Shown one piece after another: positions 1-6,615 of a DNA stretch of 7,544 nucleotides (position 1 is its first letter; each line of letters starts with the position of its first letter). Position numbers and translations under genes: made by a program. The notes under the pieces are model-generated. The model made no database searches. It worked only from the letters and a program-made list of their open reading frames with translations, and was not told the origin of the DNA. Origin of the DNA: Comamonadaceae bacterium (GTDB lineage: Bacteria; Pseudomonadota; Gammaproteobacteria; Burkholderiales; Burkholderiaceae); NCBI GenBank assembly GCA_947505915.1, contig CANNNH010000066.1, positions 1-7,544 of the forward strand, given 5' to 3'.

Positions 1-337
1 GAAAAGCCCTGCGGATGTCCTGCATCACAGGGTTGGAAGTGAGGATGGAGGTACCGAAATCGCCCTGCAGAACTTTCTGGATGTAAATCAGAAATTGATC
101 CCACAAGGGTTTGTTCAGTCCGAGTTCTTCACGAACTTGGCGCACCAACTCTTCACTGGCCCGATCACCCACGATCGACAGCACAGGGTCAATCGGGATC
201 ACCCGGCCGATGAAAAAAGTCACGGCCAGCAGACCCAGGTAGGTCAGCAGCACGGTCGCGGCAAAACGCGAAAGAATGGACGCCTGGTTAACCAGCCGTT
301 TCCCCAGGCCGGAGCCCGGGGAGGATACACCCGTCAT
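1..337 (-). CDS. Peptide-type ABC transporter permease, DppB-like (N-terminal 112 residues, cut by window edge)
   Basis: This is an inner-membrane permease subunit of a dipeptide/oligopeptide-class ABC importer. I translated the minus strand from the ATG at 337-335; the frame stays open to the window edge. Residues 25-44 form a hydrophobic first membrane segment (FAATVLLTYLGLLAVTFFIG), followed by RVIPIDPV. Then comes a periplasmic stretch with ELGLNKPLWDQF, GDFGTS and NPVMQDIRR, which is the typical N-terminal pattern of DppB/OppB-family permeases. The start lies 10 nt after the stop of the substrate-binding protein gene, so the two are almost certainly one operon. No strong Shine-Dalgarno precedes the ATG, so translation may be coupled to the upstream gene. 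The transmembrane core and the EAA loop lie outside the window. The substrate cannot be read from this fragment: peptides are the default, but heme, nickel and glutathione importers share the fold. Confidence 0.9.
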   Translation of the reverse strand, partial: MTGVSSPGSGLGKRLVNQASILSRFAATVLLTYLGLLAVTFFIGRVIPIDPVLSIVGDRASEELVRQVREELGLNKPLWDQFLIYIQKVLQGDFGTSILTSNPVMQDIRRAF

Positions 338-347
338 GGAGTGTCAA

Positions 348-1955
348 TCAGCGCTTGTTGACTTTGTACATGTAGGTGGCGTCAGAAGTCGGACCCAGCT
401 TGAGCTCATCAAGGTTGCTGCGGAAGGCCGCCACTTCGGTGATTTGATGCACCACGATGAAGGGGCTGGTCTTGCGGAAATCAGCCTGGATGTCCTGGTA
501 CATGGTGCGGCGCTTGGCGGCGTCACGCTCGAAGACGGCTGAGTCTGACTTTTTGGTCATCTCAGGGATATCCCAGGAATTGCGCCAGGCCAGTGGCTTG
601 TCCTTGGCGTCGTCGGCATTGTTCGGATTGCGGGCAAAGGTGTCGGCATTGGTGTGCGGATCCCAATAGTCAGCGCCCCACTGGCCGATGTAGATGTCAT
701 GCGTACGGGCGCGGTACTTGGCCAGCGTCTGCTTGCCGTCACCCGGAATGATTTCGATGTCAATGCCGGCGCGTTTGGCGGTTTGCTGGAAGGACTCGGT
801 GATGCCCTGGAAAGGCTGCACCGTGCGCATGTCGATGGTCACTTTGAAACCGTTCGGATAGCCGGCTTTGGCCAGCAATTGTTTGGCGCGCTCGACATCG
901 AGTTTGTAAGGGTTGTCAGTGCTGGCACCGAGCAAGCCCACAGGCAAAAAGTTTTGGTGAATCGTGCCGATGTTTTTGATGAGGGTCTGACCGATCGCGC
1001 TGTAATCGAGCAGGTATTTCATGGCCTCGCGAACTTCAGGCTTAGACAAAGCCGGATGCTTTTGGTTCAAGCTGAGGTAAATGACATAGCCCTTAGAGGT
1101 CGATGTTTTTTTAATGTCCTTGTTGTTACCCACTGCATCCAAGTCCTGCGGCGTGAGGTTGCGCGCAATGTCAGCGTCGCCTTTTTCAAGCAACAGGCGT
1201 TGGGTGGCAGCCTCTTTGACGTGCCGGTAAATCACCCGGTTGACTTTGGATTTTGAACCCCAGTAATTGTCATTTTTTTCCAACGTGACGATTTCGTTGG
1301 CACGCCATTCGCGGATTTTCATGGGGCCGGAACCCGCGTAATTGGTTTTCAGCCAGGCATAACCCATGTCGCCGTTTTGCTCTTTGGACATGAGCAGTTT
1401 TTTGTCAACGATAGAAGCCACATTGGCGGTCAGGCAGTTAAGCACCAGCGTGGGCGCGTAAGACTTGTCGATCTCAAAGACCACGGTCTTCCCGGCAGCA
1501 CGTACCTTTTCAGCCACATTGGCTTTGTTCAGGCCGAACTGGGTCAGGATGAATGCAGGTGTTTTGCCCAGAATGACCGCGCGCTGCAAAGAAAAAGCCA
1601 CATCTTCAGCGGTGAGCGGATTGCCGGAGGCAAACTTCAGGCCGTCCTTGATTTCAAAGGTGATGGTTTTGCCGTCCGCCGACACCGTCCAGGACTTGGC
1701 CACATCGGGAAGTAATTTGGCCGGGTCCGCCACGTCATAGCGAACCAGTCGGTCGTAGGCATTGCCCATGATCTCGCCGGCAGAAATTTCGAAAGACTCC
1801 GCAGGGTCCAGAGTCACGATGTCATCCATGGCGGTCACCACCACCAGGGTGTCCTTGGGTGTTGCCGCCTTGACCGGCGCCAAGGTGGACAACATGGCCA
1901 GGCTCAAGGCACAGACGAGGGAGAGTCGAAGAGAGGGACGTTGGAGAGTGCGCAT
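348..1955 (-). CDS. ABC transporter substrate-binding protein, family 5 (DppA/OppA-like)
   Basis: This is the periplasmic solute receptor (535 aa, normal family length) for the importer whose permease follows. Residues 1-30 form a Sec signal peptide: a basic N-terminus with R2, R6 and R10, a hydrophobic core of about residues 11-26, and cleavage expected after VKA30. There is no lipobox cysteine at the cleavage site. The mature part begins with a TLVVVTAMDDIVTLDPAES segment. The family-5 signature region follows at about residues 93-130 (ADGKTITFEIKDGLKF, then NPLTAEDVAFSLQRA). The later SGPMKIREW, NDNYWG and Y-NGF patterns are also usual in SBP_bac_5 proteins. The ATG at 1955-1953 is supported by AAGGAG at 1966-1961 with 5 nt spacing. 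A Fur-like inverted repeat upstream (1976-2002) suggests possible iron control. The ligand is not determined: short peptides are the default, and heme or a siderophore-like compound is an alternative. Confidence 0.93.
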   Translation of the reverse strand: MRTLQRPSLRLSLVCALSLAMLSTLAPVKAATPKDTLVVVTAMDDIVTLDPAESFEISAGEIMGNAYDRLVRYDVADPAKLLPDVAKSWTVSADGKTITFEIKDGLKFASGNPLTAEDVAFSLQRAVILGKTPAFILTQFGLNKANVAEKVRAAGKTVVFEIDKSYAPTLVLNCLTANVASIVDKKLLMSKEQNGDMGYAWLKTNYAGSGPMKIREWRANEIVTLEKNDNYWGSKSKVNRVIYRHVKEAATQRLLLEKGDADIARNLTPQDLDAVGNNKDIKKTSTSKGYVIYLSLNQKHPALSKPEVREAMKYLLDYSAIGQTLIKNIGTIHQNFLPVGLLGASTDNPYKLDVERAKQLLAKAGYPNGFKVTIDMRTVQPFQGITESFQQTAKRAGIDIEIIPGDGKQTLAKYRARTHDIYIGQWGADYWDPHTNADTFARNPNNADDAKDKPLAWRNSWDIPEMTKKSDSAVFERDAAKRRTMYQDIQADFRKTSPFIVVHQITEVAAFRSNLDELKLGPTSDATYMYKVNKR

Positions 1956-1975
1956 GGAAGCTCCTTCAGAAAAAA

Positions 1976-2002
1976 TGTAATGAGAATTTTTACTTTTTCA
2001 TT
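1976..2002 (-). promoter_or_regulatory. Inverted repeat resembling a Fur box upstream of the ABC binding-protein gene
   Basis: On the plus strand AATGAGAA (1979-1986) and TTTTCATT (1995-2002) are inverted copies, 7 of 8 positions complementary, separated by 8 nt. By my manual alignment the stretch at 1976-1994 matches the E. coli Fur consensus at 12 of 19 positions, including the core TAATGA-AAT. It lies 10 nt upstream of the Shine-Dalgarno of the binding-protein gene, where a repressor could block the promoter or early transcription. The surroundings are AT-rich, which raises the chance of a random match. I found no convincing -35/-10 pair, although TAGAAT (2005-2000 on the minus strand) is a possible -10. 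Confidence 0.35.
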
Positions 2003-2110
2003 CTAGTACTTGGCCGTAGATGCCCCGCCGTTTTCTTCAACCAACTGCATCGGGCCCATGCGACAAACCTTCCATCATGGTTTTGCATGGCGTTCAGACT
2101 GGATTTTTGG

Positions 2111-2230
2111 CTACTTGTCAGGCTTGGAGATAGAAAGTTGCTCGTAGGCTTCCTTCAAGGCATAAAACCCGAGCTTGCGAGTTTTTTTGTCCTGGGCGAT
2201 CACGCCTTGGCTCCATGGCATCAGAGTGCC
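2111..2230 (-). pseudogene. Possible 3' remnant (39 codons) of a lost minus-strand gene
   Basis: The minus-strand frame between TAA (2233-2231) and TAG (2113-2111) reads GTLMPWSQGVIAQDKK, then TRKLGFYALKEAYEQLSISKPDK. The composition, with a mix of K, E, Y and L and few rare residues, looks like the C-terminal end of a real protein, more so than the other frames here. It lacks a plausible upstream body: the frame closes right where the plus-strand tail starts (about 2226). An internal ATG at 2216-2214 could instead start a 36-residue small protein, but the sequence before it (AGG, 9 nt away) is a weak ribosome site. I do not recognise the family. The GFYALKEAY pattern is faintly like C-termini of some glycoside hydrolases, which is only a guess. 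Confidence 0.3.
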
Positions 2231-2339
2231 TTATGAAAGCTATGGCGAGGCCATTGTCAGTGCGCTGGATTCTGACAAACCGCTGAATCTGCTGCTGCCG
2301 CATCAGTGGGTCAATGCCAGGACCGCAAGCGCGCTGTGA
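2226..2339 (+). pseudogene. Possible 3' remnant (37 codons) of a lost plus-strand gene
   Basis: The plus-strand frame ending at TGA (2337-2339) reads VPYESYGEAIVSALDSDKPL, then NLLLPHQWVNARTASAL. Codon use is biased to G/C third positions like the neighbouring real genes, and the residue mix looks protein-like. The frame is open back to 2166, but before about 2223 it becomes implausible (Trp- and Ser-rich, no start), and there is no start codon with a ribosome site. A stable hairpin follows the stop, as expected at a gene 3' end. I do not recognise the family. The simplest reading is the tail of a truncated gene. A chance open frame remains possible. Confidence 0.33.
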
Positions 2340-2373
2340 GCAGTAAATCCTGCAATCAGCAGGAAGCAGCGCG
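2330..2373 (+). repeat. Two-tier inverted repeat after the plus-strand remnant (possible transcript end)
   Basis: The inner stem is perfect: TCCTGC (2348-2353) and GCAGGA (2359-2364) with a 5-nt loop. An outer pair, CGCGCTG (2330-2336) and CAGCGCG (2367-2373), encloses it, with an 11-nt bulge on the left and 2 nt on the right. It overlaps the stop of the plus-strand remnant and lacks a T-run, so it is not a classical intrinsic terminator. It could be an mRNA 3'-end structure left from the lost gene, or part of the leader of the following peptidase gene. Confidence 0.5.
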
Positions 2374-2435
2374 TCAGGGACTGCGCAAACTCAAACCCCT
2401 GATGTATTCTTGGCTCTCTCAAAGGATTGACAGCC

Positions 2436-4265
2436 ATGCCGCCTTCTGCCGCAACCGCCACCCCGCCCGTTCACTACCGCGTTGACATCGCTGACCTGCA
2501 GGCACACCTGTTCCGTGTGACGATGACCGTGGCAGCGCCGGTAGCGCAGCAAACGGTGTCGCTGCCGGTGTGGATTCCGGGCAGCTACATGGTGCGGGAG
2601 TTCTCCGGCCATCTGCAAAACCTCAAGGCCCTGCAAGGCAAGCGCACGCTGGCTGCGGGCCAAGTCGTGCAGTTGGACAAATGCAGTTGGCAGATTCGCT
2701 GCGTGCCCAGCCGCCCGTTGGTGCTGGTCTATGAGGTGTATGCCAACGACGCTTCGGTGCGCACCGCCATGCTCAATGAGCTGCGCGGGTTTTTCAACGG
2801 CACCAGCTTGTGCCTGCGTGTTGAAGGCCAGGAAAACAAACTTCACGCGCTGGACATCGTCGCCCCCAAAGCGCTGCCCGGCTGGTCGCTGGCCACGGGT
2901 CTGCCGCCGCACAAGGTGAACAAGTCGGGCTTTGGTACTTACCACGCAGACAGTTACGACGCGCTGGTGGATGCCCCGGTGGAGATGGGCGCTTTCTGGA
3001 GTGGCAGCTTCAAGGCCTGCGGCGTGCCGCACCGCTTTGTGGTGGCCGGTGCTGCGCCCAGTTTTGACGGCGGCAAGCTGCTGGCGGACGCCCAAAAAAT
3101 TTGCGAAACGCAAATCCGGTTTTGGCACGGCAGTCAAAAACCGCCCTTTAAAAATTACCTGTACATGCTCAATGCTGTCGATGACGGCTACGGCGGGCTG
3201 GAGCACGGCAACTCGACCGCGCTGATCTGCAACCGGCGTGACCTGCCACGCCTTGGCGACAAAAAAGTATCCGACGGTTACACCACGCTGCGCGGACTCA
3301 TCAGCCACGAGTACTTTCACACCTGGAACGTCAAACGCCTGCGCCCGAGCGAGCTGGCGCGCTACGACTACACACGCGAGAACTACACCGAACTGCTCTG
3401 GTTTTTTGAAGGCTTCACCAGCTACTACGACGACCTGCTGCTGCGCCGCTGCGGCCTGCTGGACAACGCGGGCTACTTGAAGCTGCTCAACAAAACCATC
3501 AACCAGGTGATGCAGACGCCGGGGCGGCAAGTGCAGTCGGTGGCCCAGGCCAGCTTTGACGCCTGGGTCAAGTACTACCGCCAGGACGAGAACACGCCCA
3601 ACGCCACCGTGAGCTACTACACCAAGGGCGCGCTGGTGGCGCTGTGCTTTGACCTGAGCCTGCGCGCGCCCGTCAAGGGCAAGCCGGCCCCGGCGGATGT
3701 CACGCTCGACGCGGTCATGCGCCATGTGTGGAAGCACTGCAAAGGCGGCCCCATGCAAGAAAGCGATCTGAGCGCTGCGCTGCTGGCCGTCAGCGGTCGC
3801 AGTTTTGACGCTGAGCTGGCTGCCTGGGTGCACGGCAAGGCCGAGCTGCCATTGCAGCCATTGCTTGAGCAACACGGCGTGAGCGTTTTGGAAGACCCGG
3901 CCCAACTGGCTCAGCGTCTGGGTCTGCGGGTCAGCGAGAGCGCCGGCATCACGGTCAAAGCCGTGTTGCGCGGAGGTGCCGCAGAGCGCGCAGGTTTTGC
4001 GGCCGGCGACGAATGGCTGGGCATCGCGCTGGCAGGGCCAGCCGGCGCCAAAGTCAAGCCGGCCCCCGACGCCGGCTGGCGCCTGAACCGCCTTGAAGAC
4101 CTGCTGCTTTACGCGGGCCAGGCCACTCAATTGCAGGCCCTGGTGGCGCGCGACAAGCGGCTGCTGCGCTTGCAGCTGAGCCTGCCGCCGCAAGTCACCA
4201 CCTGGCGCCTGAGTGTGCAAGACACCAGCCGGGTGAACGCCTGGCTGCAGCCCACGGCAACTTGA
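2436..4265 (+). CDS. M61-family metallopeptidase (glycyl-aminopeptidase-like) with PDZ-like C-terminus
   Basis: This is a predicted zinc aminopeptidase of 609 aa, a usual length for the family. The zinc site is visible: H291-E-Y-F-H295 supplies two histidines and the catalytic glutamate E292, and E325 in LLWFFEGFTSYYDD is the expected third ligand. Upstream, GGLEHGNS around E256 matches the substrate-anchoring motif that M61 shares with M1 peptidases. Residues of about 483-590 form a PDZ-like module (GITVKAVLRGGAAERAGFAAGDEW). The N-terminal part, with VWIPGSYMVREFSGHLQ, is the typical M61 beta domain. I chose the ATG at 2436 because AAAGGA (2421-2426) is 9 nt upstream; the in-frame TTG at 2427 would abut that site. 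No signal peptide is seen, so the protein is probably cytoplasmic. M61 enzymes characterised in Sphingomonas remove N-terminal glycine or alanine. An enoyl-CoA hydratase gene follows after 46 nt and is probably cotranscribed; no functional link is evident. Confidence 0.93.
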   Translation: MPPSAATATPPVHYRVDIADLQAHLFRVTMTVAAPVAQQTVSLPVWIPGSYMVREFSGHLQNLKALQGKRTLAAGQVVQLDKCSWQIRCVPSRPLVLVYEVYANDASVRTAMLNELRGFFNGTSLCLRVEGQENKLHALDIVAPKALPGWSLATGLPPHKVNKSGFGTYHADSYDALVDAPVEMGAFWSGSFKACGVPHRFVVAGAAPSFDGGKLLADAQKICETQIRFWHGSQKPPFKNYLYMLNAVDDGYGGLEHGNSTALICNRRDLPRLGDKKVSDGYTTLRGLISHEYFHTWNVKRLRPSELARYDYTRENYTELLWFFEGFTSYYDDLLLRRCGLLDNAGYLKLLNKTINQVMQTPGRQVQSVAQASFDAWVKYYRQDENTPNATVSYYTKGALVALCFDLSLRAPVKGKPAPADVTLDAVMRHVWKHCKGGPMQESDLSAALLAVSGRSFDAELAAWVHGKAELPLQPLLEQHGVSVLEDPAQLAQRLGLRVSESAGITVKAVLRGGAAERAGFAAGDEWLGIALAGPAGAKVKPAPDAGWRLNRLEDLLLYAGQATQLQALVARDKRLLRLQLSLPPQVTTWRLSVQDTSRVNAWLQPTAT

Positions 4266-4311
4266 TCCCCTGAGACACCAACGCCTATGAGTGAGGCACC
4301 GAAGGAAACAC

Positions 4312-5100
4312 ATGAACTACGAAAACATTCTCACCAGCACCCACGGCCCCGACACCCGGCAGGTCGGCATCATCACACTCAACCGGCCCAAGCAGCTCAA
4401 CGCACTCAACGACCAGCTCATGGACGAGCTGGGCGCGGCACTCAAGGCGTTTGACGCCGACGCCAGCATCGGCTGCATCGTTCTGACCGGCAACGAAAAA
4501 GCCTTTGCCGCCGGTGCCGACATCAGCGTGATGGCCAAATTTGATTTTGCCGACGCCTATGGCCAGGACTTCATCACCCGCAACTGGGAGCAGATCCGCA
4601 GCGTGCGCAAGCCGGTGATAGCAGCTGTCAGCGGCTTTGCGCTGGGTGGCGGCTGCGAGCTGGCCATGATGTGCGACTTCATCATCGCGGCCGACAACGC
4701 CCGCTTCGGCCAGCCCGAGATCAAGCTGGGCATCATGGCCGGTGCCGGCGGCACGCAGCGACTGCCGCGCGCGGTGGGCAAAGCCAAAGCCATGGACATG
4801 GCGCTGACCGGCCGCATGATGGATGCGCAAGAAGCCGAACGCGCCGGCTTGGTCAGCCGCGTGGTGGCCGCCGACAAGCTCATGGACGAAGCCCTGGGTG
4901 CGGCGCTGATGATTTGCGATTACGGCCAGCTCAGCGTGATGGCCACCAAAGAGGCGGTCAACCGCGCCTTTGAAAGCGGCCTGTCCGACGGCCTGATGTT
5001 CGAGCGCCGCCTGTTCCAGTCGATGTTCGCCACCAGCGACCAAAAAGAAGGCATGGACGCCTTTCTGGCGAAACGAAAACCGGTGTTCACGCACCGCTAA
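4312..5100 (+). CDS. Enoyl-CoA hydratase (crotonase, short-chain type)
   Basis: This enzyme hydrates trans-2-enoyl-CoA to 3-hydroxyacyl-CoA in beta-oxidation and related catabolic routes, in the cytoplasm. The 262-aa length fits the single-domain hydratase. AFAAGADI (residues 64-71) forms part of the oxyanion-hole region. The two catalytic glutamates are present: E116 in [11 protein letters not shown] and E136 in FGQPEIKLG. They are 20 residues apart, as are Glu144 and Glu164 of the rat mitochondrial enzyme. [10 protein letters not shown] follows as expected. Both glutamates being present argues for a true hydratase rather than an isomerase or dehalogenase relative. The ATG at 4312 has GAAGGA (4301-4306) 5 nt upstream; an in-frame GTG at 4291 lacks such a site. 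It probably shares a transcript with the upstream M61 gene. Specificity is unknown: straight short-chain substrates are the default, and phenylacetate or branched-chain amino acid breakdown is possible. Confidence 0.95.
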   Translation: MNYENILTSTHGPDTRQVGIITLNRPKQLNALNDQLMDELGAALKAFDADASIGCIVLTGNEKAFAAGADISVMAKFDFADAYGQDFITRNWEQIRSVRKPVIAAVSGFALGGGCELAMMCDFIIAADNARFGQPEIKLGIMAGAGGTQRLPRAVGKAKAMDMALTGRMMDAQEAERAGLVSRVVAADKLMDEALGAALMICDYGQLSVMATKEAVNRAFESGLSDGLMFERRLFQSMFATSDQKEGMDAFLAKRKPVFTHR

Positions 5101-5119
5101 AGGCGGCTTTTGAACCCGT

Positions 5120-5125
5120 TATAAT
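5120..5125 (+). promoter_or_regulatory. -10 box of the tRNA promoter
   Basis: A perfect TATAAT lies 11 nt before the mature tRNA 5' end, so transcription would start a few bases upstream of the tRNA. The segment between it and the tRNA (TTGCCTCGCCC) is GC-rich, like the discriminator of growth-rate and stringently controlled stable-RNA promoters. No good -35 is visible; the expected position (about 5097-5102) overlaps the hydratase stop codon. Confidence 0.65.
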
Positions 5126-5136
5126 TTGCCTCGCCC

Positions 5137-5213
5137 GGTGATATAGCTCAGTTGGTTAGAGCGCAGCATTCATAATGCTGATGTCGGTGGTTCAAGTCCA
5201 CCTATCACCACCA
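5137..5213 (+). tRNA. tRNA with anticodon CAT, probably elongator tRNA-Met
   Basis: A complete 77-nt cloverleaf can be folded by eye. The acceptor stem is GGTGATA (5137-5143) with TATCACC (5203-5209), the discriminator is A5210, and CCA is encoded (5211-5213). The D stem is GCTC/GAGC, the anticodon stem CAGCA/TGCTG with loop TTCATAA (anticodon CAT at 5171-5173), and the T stem GGTGG/CCACC with loop TTCAAGT. The acceptor begins with a normal G1-C72 pair, so it is not the initiator, which has a mismatch there in bacteria. CAT is also the gene-level anticodon of the lysidine-modified tRNA-Ile2. The sequence alone does not fully exclude that, but Met is the likelier call. Confidence 0.95.
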
Positions 5214-5221
5214 GATTTCGG

Positions 5222-5240
5222 TTTCAGACGGTGTCTGGAA
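5222..5240 (+). repeat. Short hairpin between the tRNA and its terminator
   Basis: CAGAC (5225-5229) and GTCTG (5233-5237) form a perfect stem with a 3-nt loop. It extends outward by a T-G wobble and two T-A pairs (5222-5224 with 5238-5240). It starts 9 nt after the encoded CCA, so it would sit in the tRNA precursor trailer and could influence 3' trimming. There is no T-run directly after it. Confidence 0.5.
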
Positions 5241-5246
5241 CCCTCT

Positions 5247-5288
5247 AAAACCCGCAGTCCTCTTGGTCTGACGGGGTTTTTTATTTTT
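5247..5288 (+). terminator. Rho-independent terminator of the tRNA transcript, possibly bidirectional
   Basis: AAAACCC (5247-5253) pairs with GGGTTTT (5274-5280). Inside, CAGTCC pairs with GGTCTG apart from one mismatch, around a TCTT loop. The stem runs into a T-rich tail (TTTTTTATTTTT, 5277-5288). On the opposite strand the same hairpin ends in only four T, so it may weakly terminate the convergent cytochrome operon, whose last gene stops at 5307. Confidence 0.8.
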
Positions 5289-5306
5289 GCGCTGGGCTCC
5301 ACTTCT

Positions 5307-6032
5307 TCAGCTGGCCAGCATCTGCGCTGACTGCTGCCACGCCCAAACCCAGTAAGCCAGCACGCTGAGGAGCAACAGCAGCGCCAGCCAGCGGGCGTTG
5401 TGCTTGACCAGATCGGGGCCCGCGCCTTCAGTGTGGCCGGTCAGCATGGGCCGGGCCTGGTTTTTGTTGCGCAATACGCTCAGCCCGGCGATCAGGGCCA
5501 GGTGCGCGAGCACCACCCACAAGAAGAGCTCACCGGCGGCACCATGGAGCTCTTCCATGAGGTCGCCGCCGAAGTCCTTGTAGTTGAGATAACCGCTCAG
5601 TGTGACCGGCAACACCAGCACCAGCAGGGCGACCACGGCCAGCGCCATGAGCAGGTTTTGTCCCTGGCGCCAGTTGACCTGCAACAAGGGGCCAGCCTTG
5701 AACGAGGCCAGCCAGGCCGGTAAGCCGGCGAGCTTGCGCGCCATAAGAGACAAACGTGCGTGGCGCGGACCGACCAGGCCGTAAACCAGGCGAAAACCCA
5801 GCAAGCCCGCCAGCGTGTAGCCCAGCGTCACATGCAGCATGCGCAGGCTTTCGCCATCGGCAGTGATGTAGGCGCCGGCAAAGCAAAGTGCAAAGAGCCA
5901 GTGAAACATGCGGGTGGGCGCGCCCACCACGCGGCGGCTAGCTTTGGCTTTGGTTTGGGCTTGTGCGGCGGGCACGGACAAGGGCGAAGCCGGCGCCTGG
6001 CCGGACAATTTGGCAGTGTTGAATGCGTTCAT
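5307..6032 (-). CDS. Cytochrome b561-like membrane protein (cytochrome b partner of DHC/SHP)
   Basis: This is an integral-membrane b-type cytochrome (241 aa) that probably takes electrons from the quinol pool and passes them to periplasmic cytochrome c. Hydrophobic segments are seen at about residues 43-58, 67-87, 127-148, 163-187 and 214-232. The histidines expected to bind two hemes are present: H44 (RMFHW), H67 (RMLHVTLGY), H163 (EELHGAAGE) and H177 (VLAHLAL). This is the layout of the cytochrome b561/Ni-hydrogenase b-subunit family. I chose the ATG at 6032; a longer reading from TTG at 6086 overlaps the preceding stop codon and has no better ribosome site. The Shine-Dalgarno before the ATG is weak (AGAAAG). 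The first 40 residues are an Ala/Pro/Gln/Lys-rich extension, presumably cytoplasmic. It is the last gene of the operon, 50 nt after the diheme cytochrome gene. Confidence 0.9.
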   Translation of the reverse strand: MNAFNTAKLSGQAPASPLSVPAAQAQTKAKASRRVVGAPTRMFHWLFALCFAGAYITADGESLRMLHVTLGYTLAGLLGFRLVYGLVGPRHARLSLMARKLAGLPAWLASFKAGPLLQVNWRQGQNLLMALAVVALLVLVLPVTLSGYLNYKDFGGDLMEELHGAAGELFLWVVLAHLALIAGLSVLRNKNQARPMLTGHTEGAGPDLVKHNARWLALLLLLSVLAYWVWAWQQSAQMLAS

Positions 6033-6082
6033 GGTGACTTTCTGTAACTCAAAGGGCTTGGGTAAATCGGCAGCGCCTGTGG

Positions 6083-6580
6083 TCAAGGCCGGCGGCGCAC
6101 GCCAGCGGGCAACTTCACGGCGTCATCGTCAAAGTTGCCCTGGTCCGCGCCGGTGTGGCAGGCGGCGCAATTGGCAGCGCTTTTGACGCTGGCGTGCTTC
6201 CAGACCTGCGGGTCCAGCTTGCGGTGCTTGGAGACAAACCAGCTTGAGCGCGTGATGCGGTCTTCAGGCGGCGCTTCGGCCACGCGCTTGTAGGTTCCGG
6301 CCTCAAGTTGCAACCAGCGGCTGATCTGCTGCACCGTGGCCGCATCCAGTGAAGCGTCTGAGCCGTAGTGCTTGTCAAGCCCGCCCATGATGCGTGTCCA
6401 CGACTTGGCAGGCAACAAGCCCGGCTGAAAAGCCATGTGGCAGGCGGCGCATTCCTGCTGGTAAAGCGGCAAGGCCTGGCGCGGCTGCACGCTGCTGTCG
6501 GCCCACGCAGGCGCGATGCATGCCCCGGCCAGCAAGGCAGCAAGAGCTGAGCGATGCAGTGATGAGAAAAGAGATTTCAT
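6083..6580 (-). CDS. dhc: Diheme cytochrome c (DHC type)
   Basis: This is a periplasmic electron carrier of 165 aa. Residues 1-27 form a Sec signal peptide (MKSLFSSLHRSALAALLAGA core) with cleavage after AWA27. Two c-type heme sites are visible: C44-A-A-C-H48 near the mature N-terminus and C138-A-A-C-H142 near the C-terminus. H71 in GGLDKHYG, H119 and H129 are candidates for the distal ligands, since DHC hemes are known to be bis-histidine. The ATG at 6580 is supported by AAGGA (6592-6588) with 7 nt spacing; the frame's extension to 6712 would overlap the upstream gene and lose the signal peptide. The gene lies 35 nt after the SHP-type gene and 50 nt before the cytochrome b gene. DHC is known as the redox partner of SHP, so electron flow is inferred as cytochrome b to DHC to SHP. 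Confidence 0.92.
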   Translation of the reverse strand: MKSLFSSLHRSALAALLAGACIAPAWADSSVQPRQALPLYQQECAACHMAFQPGLLPAKSWTRIMGGLDKHYGSDASLDAATVQQISRWLQLEAGTYKRVAEAPPEDRITRSSWFVSKHRKLDPQVWKHASVKSAANCAACHTGADQGNFDDDAVKLPAGVRRRP

Positions 6581-6615
6581 GAGCTTGTCCTTGCGGTGGG
6601 TGGTGGTTGCGGATG

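Noticed and set aside
654..1256. 200-codon plus-strand open frame inside the ABC binding-protein gene
   Set aside because: It is antisense to a well-supported SBP family-5 protein and shows no motif or ribosome site of its own.
2166..2190. Possible terminator (GAGCTTGCGAG followed by a T-run at 2182-2188)
   Set aside because: The bases before the T-run do not form a real stem: the arms are direct rather than inverted copies.
2118..2303. 61-codon minus-strand open frame in the 1956-2435 gap
   Set aside because: Its residue mix (Gln, Arg, Ile-rich) does not look coding, and another frame on the same strand gives the more protein-like tail ending at 2111.
4287..4311. ATG at 4287 as a possible start between the peptidase and hydratase genes
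   Set aside because: It is out of frame with the hydratase and opens only a shadow frame without motifs.
2391..4313. 640-codon open frame on the minus strand antisense to the M61 peptidase and reaching into the hydratase start
   Set aside because: It is a shadow of high-GC codon use in the real plus-strand gene: the product is rich in His, Gln, Arg and Val without any recognisable domain, while the plus strand carries a complete zinc peptidase.
4285..5094. 269-codon minus-strand open frame antisense to the enoyl-CoA hydratase
   Set aside because: It mirrors the hydratase codons and has no family motif; the plus-strand protein has intact catalytic residues.
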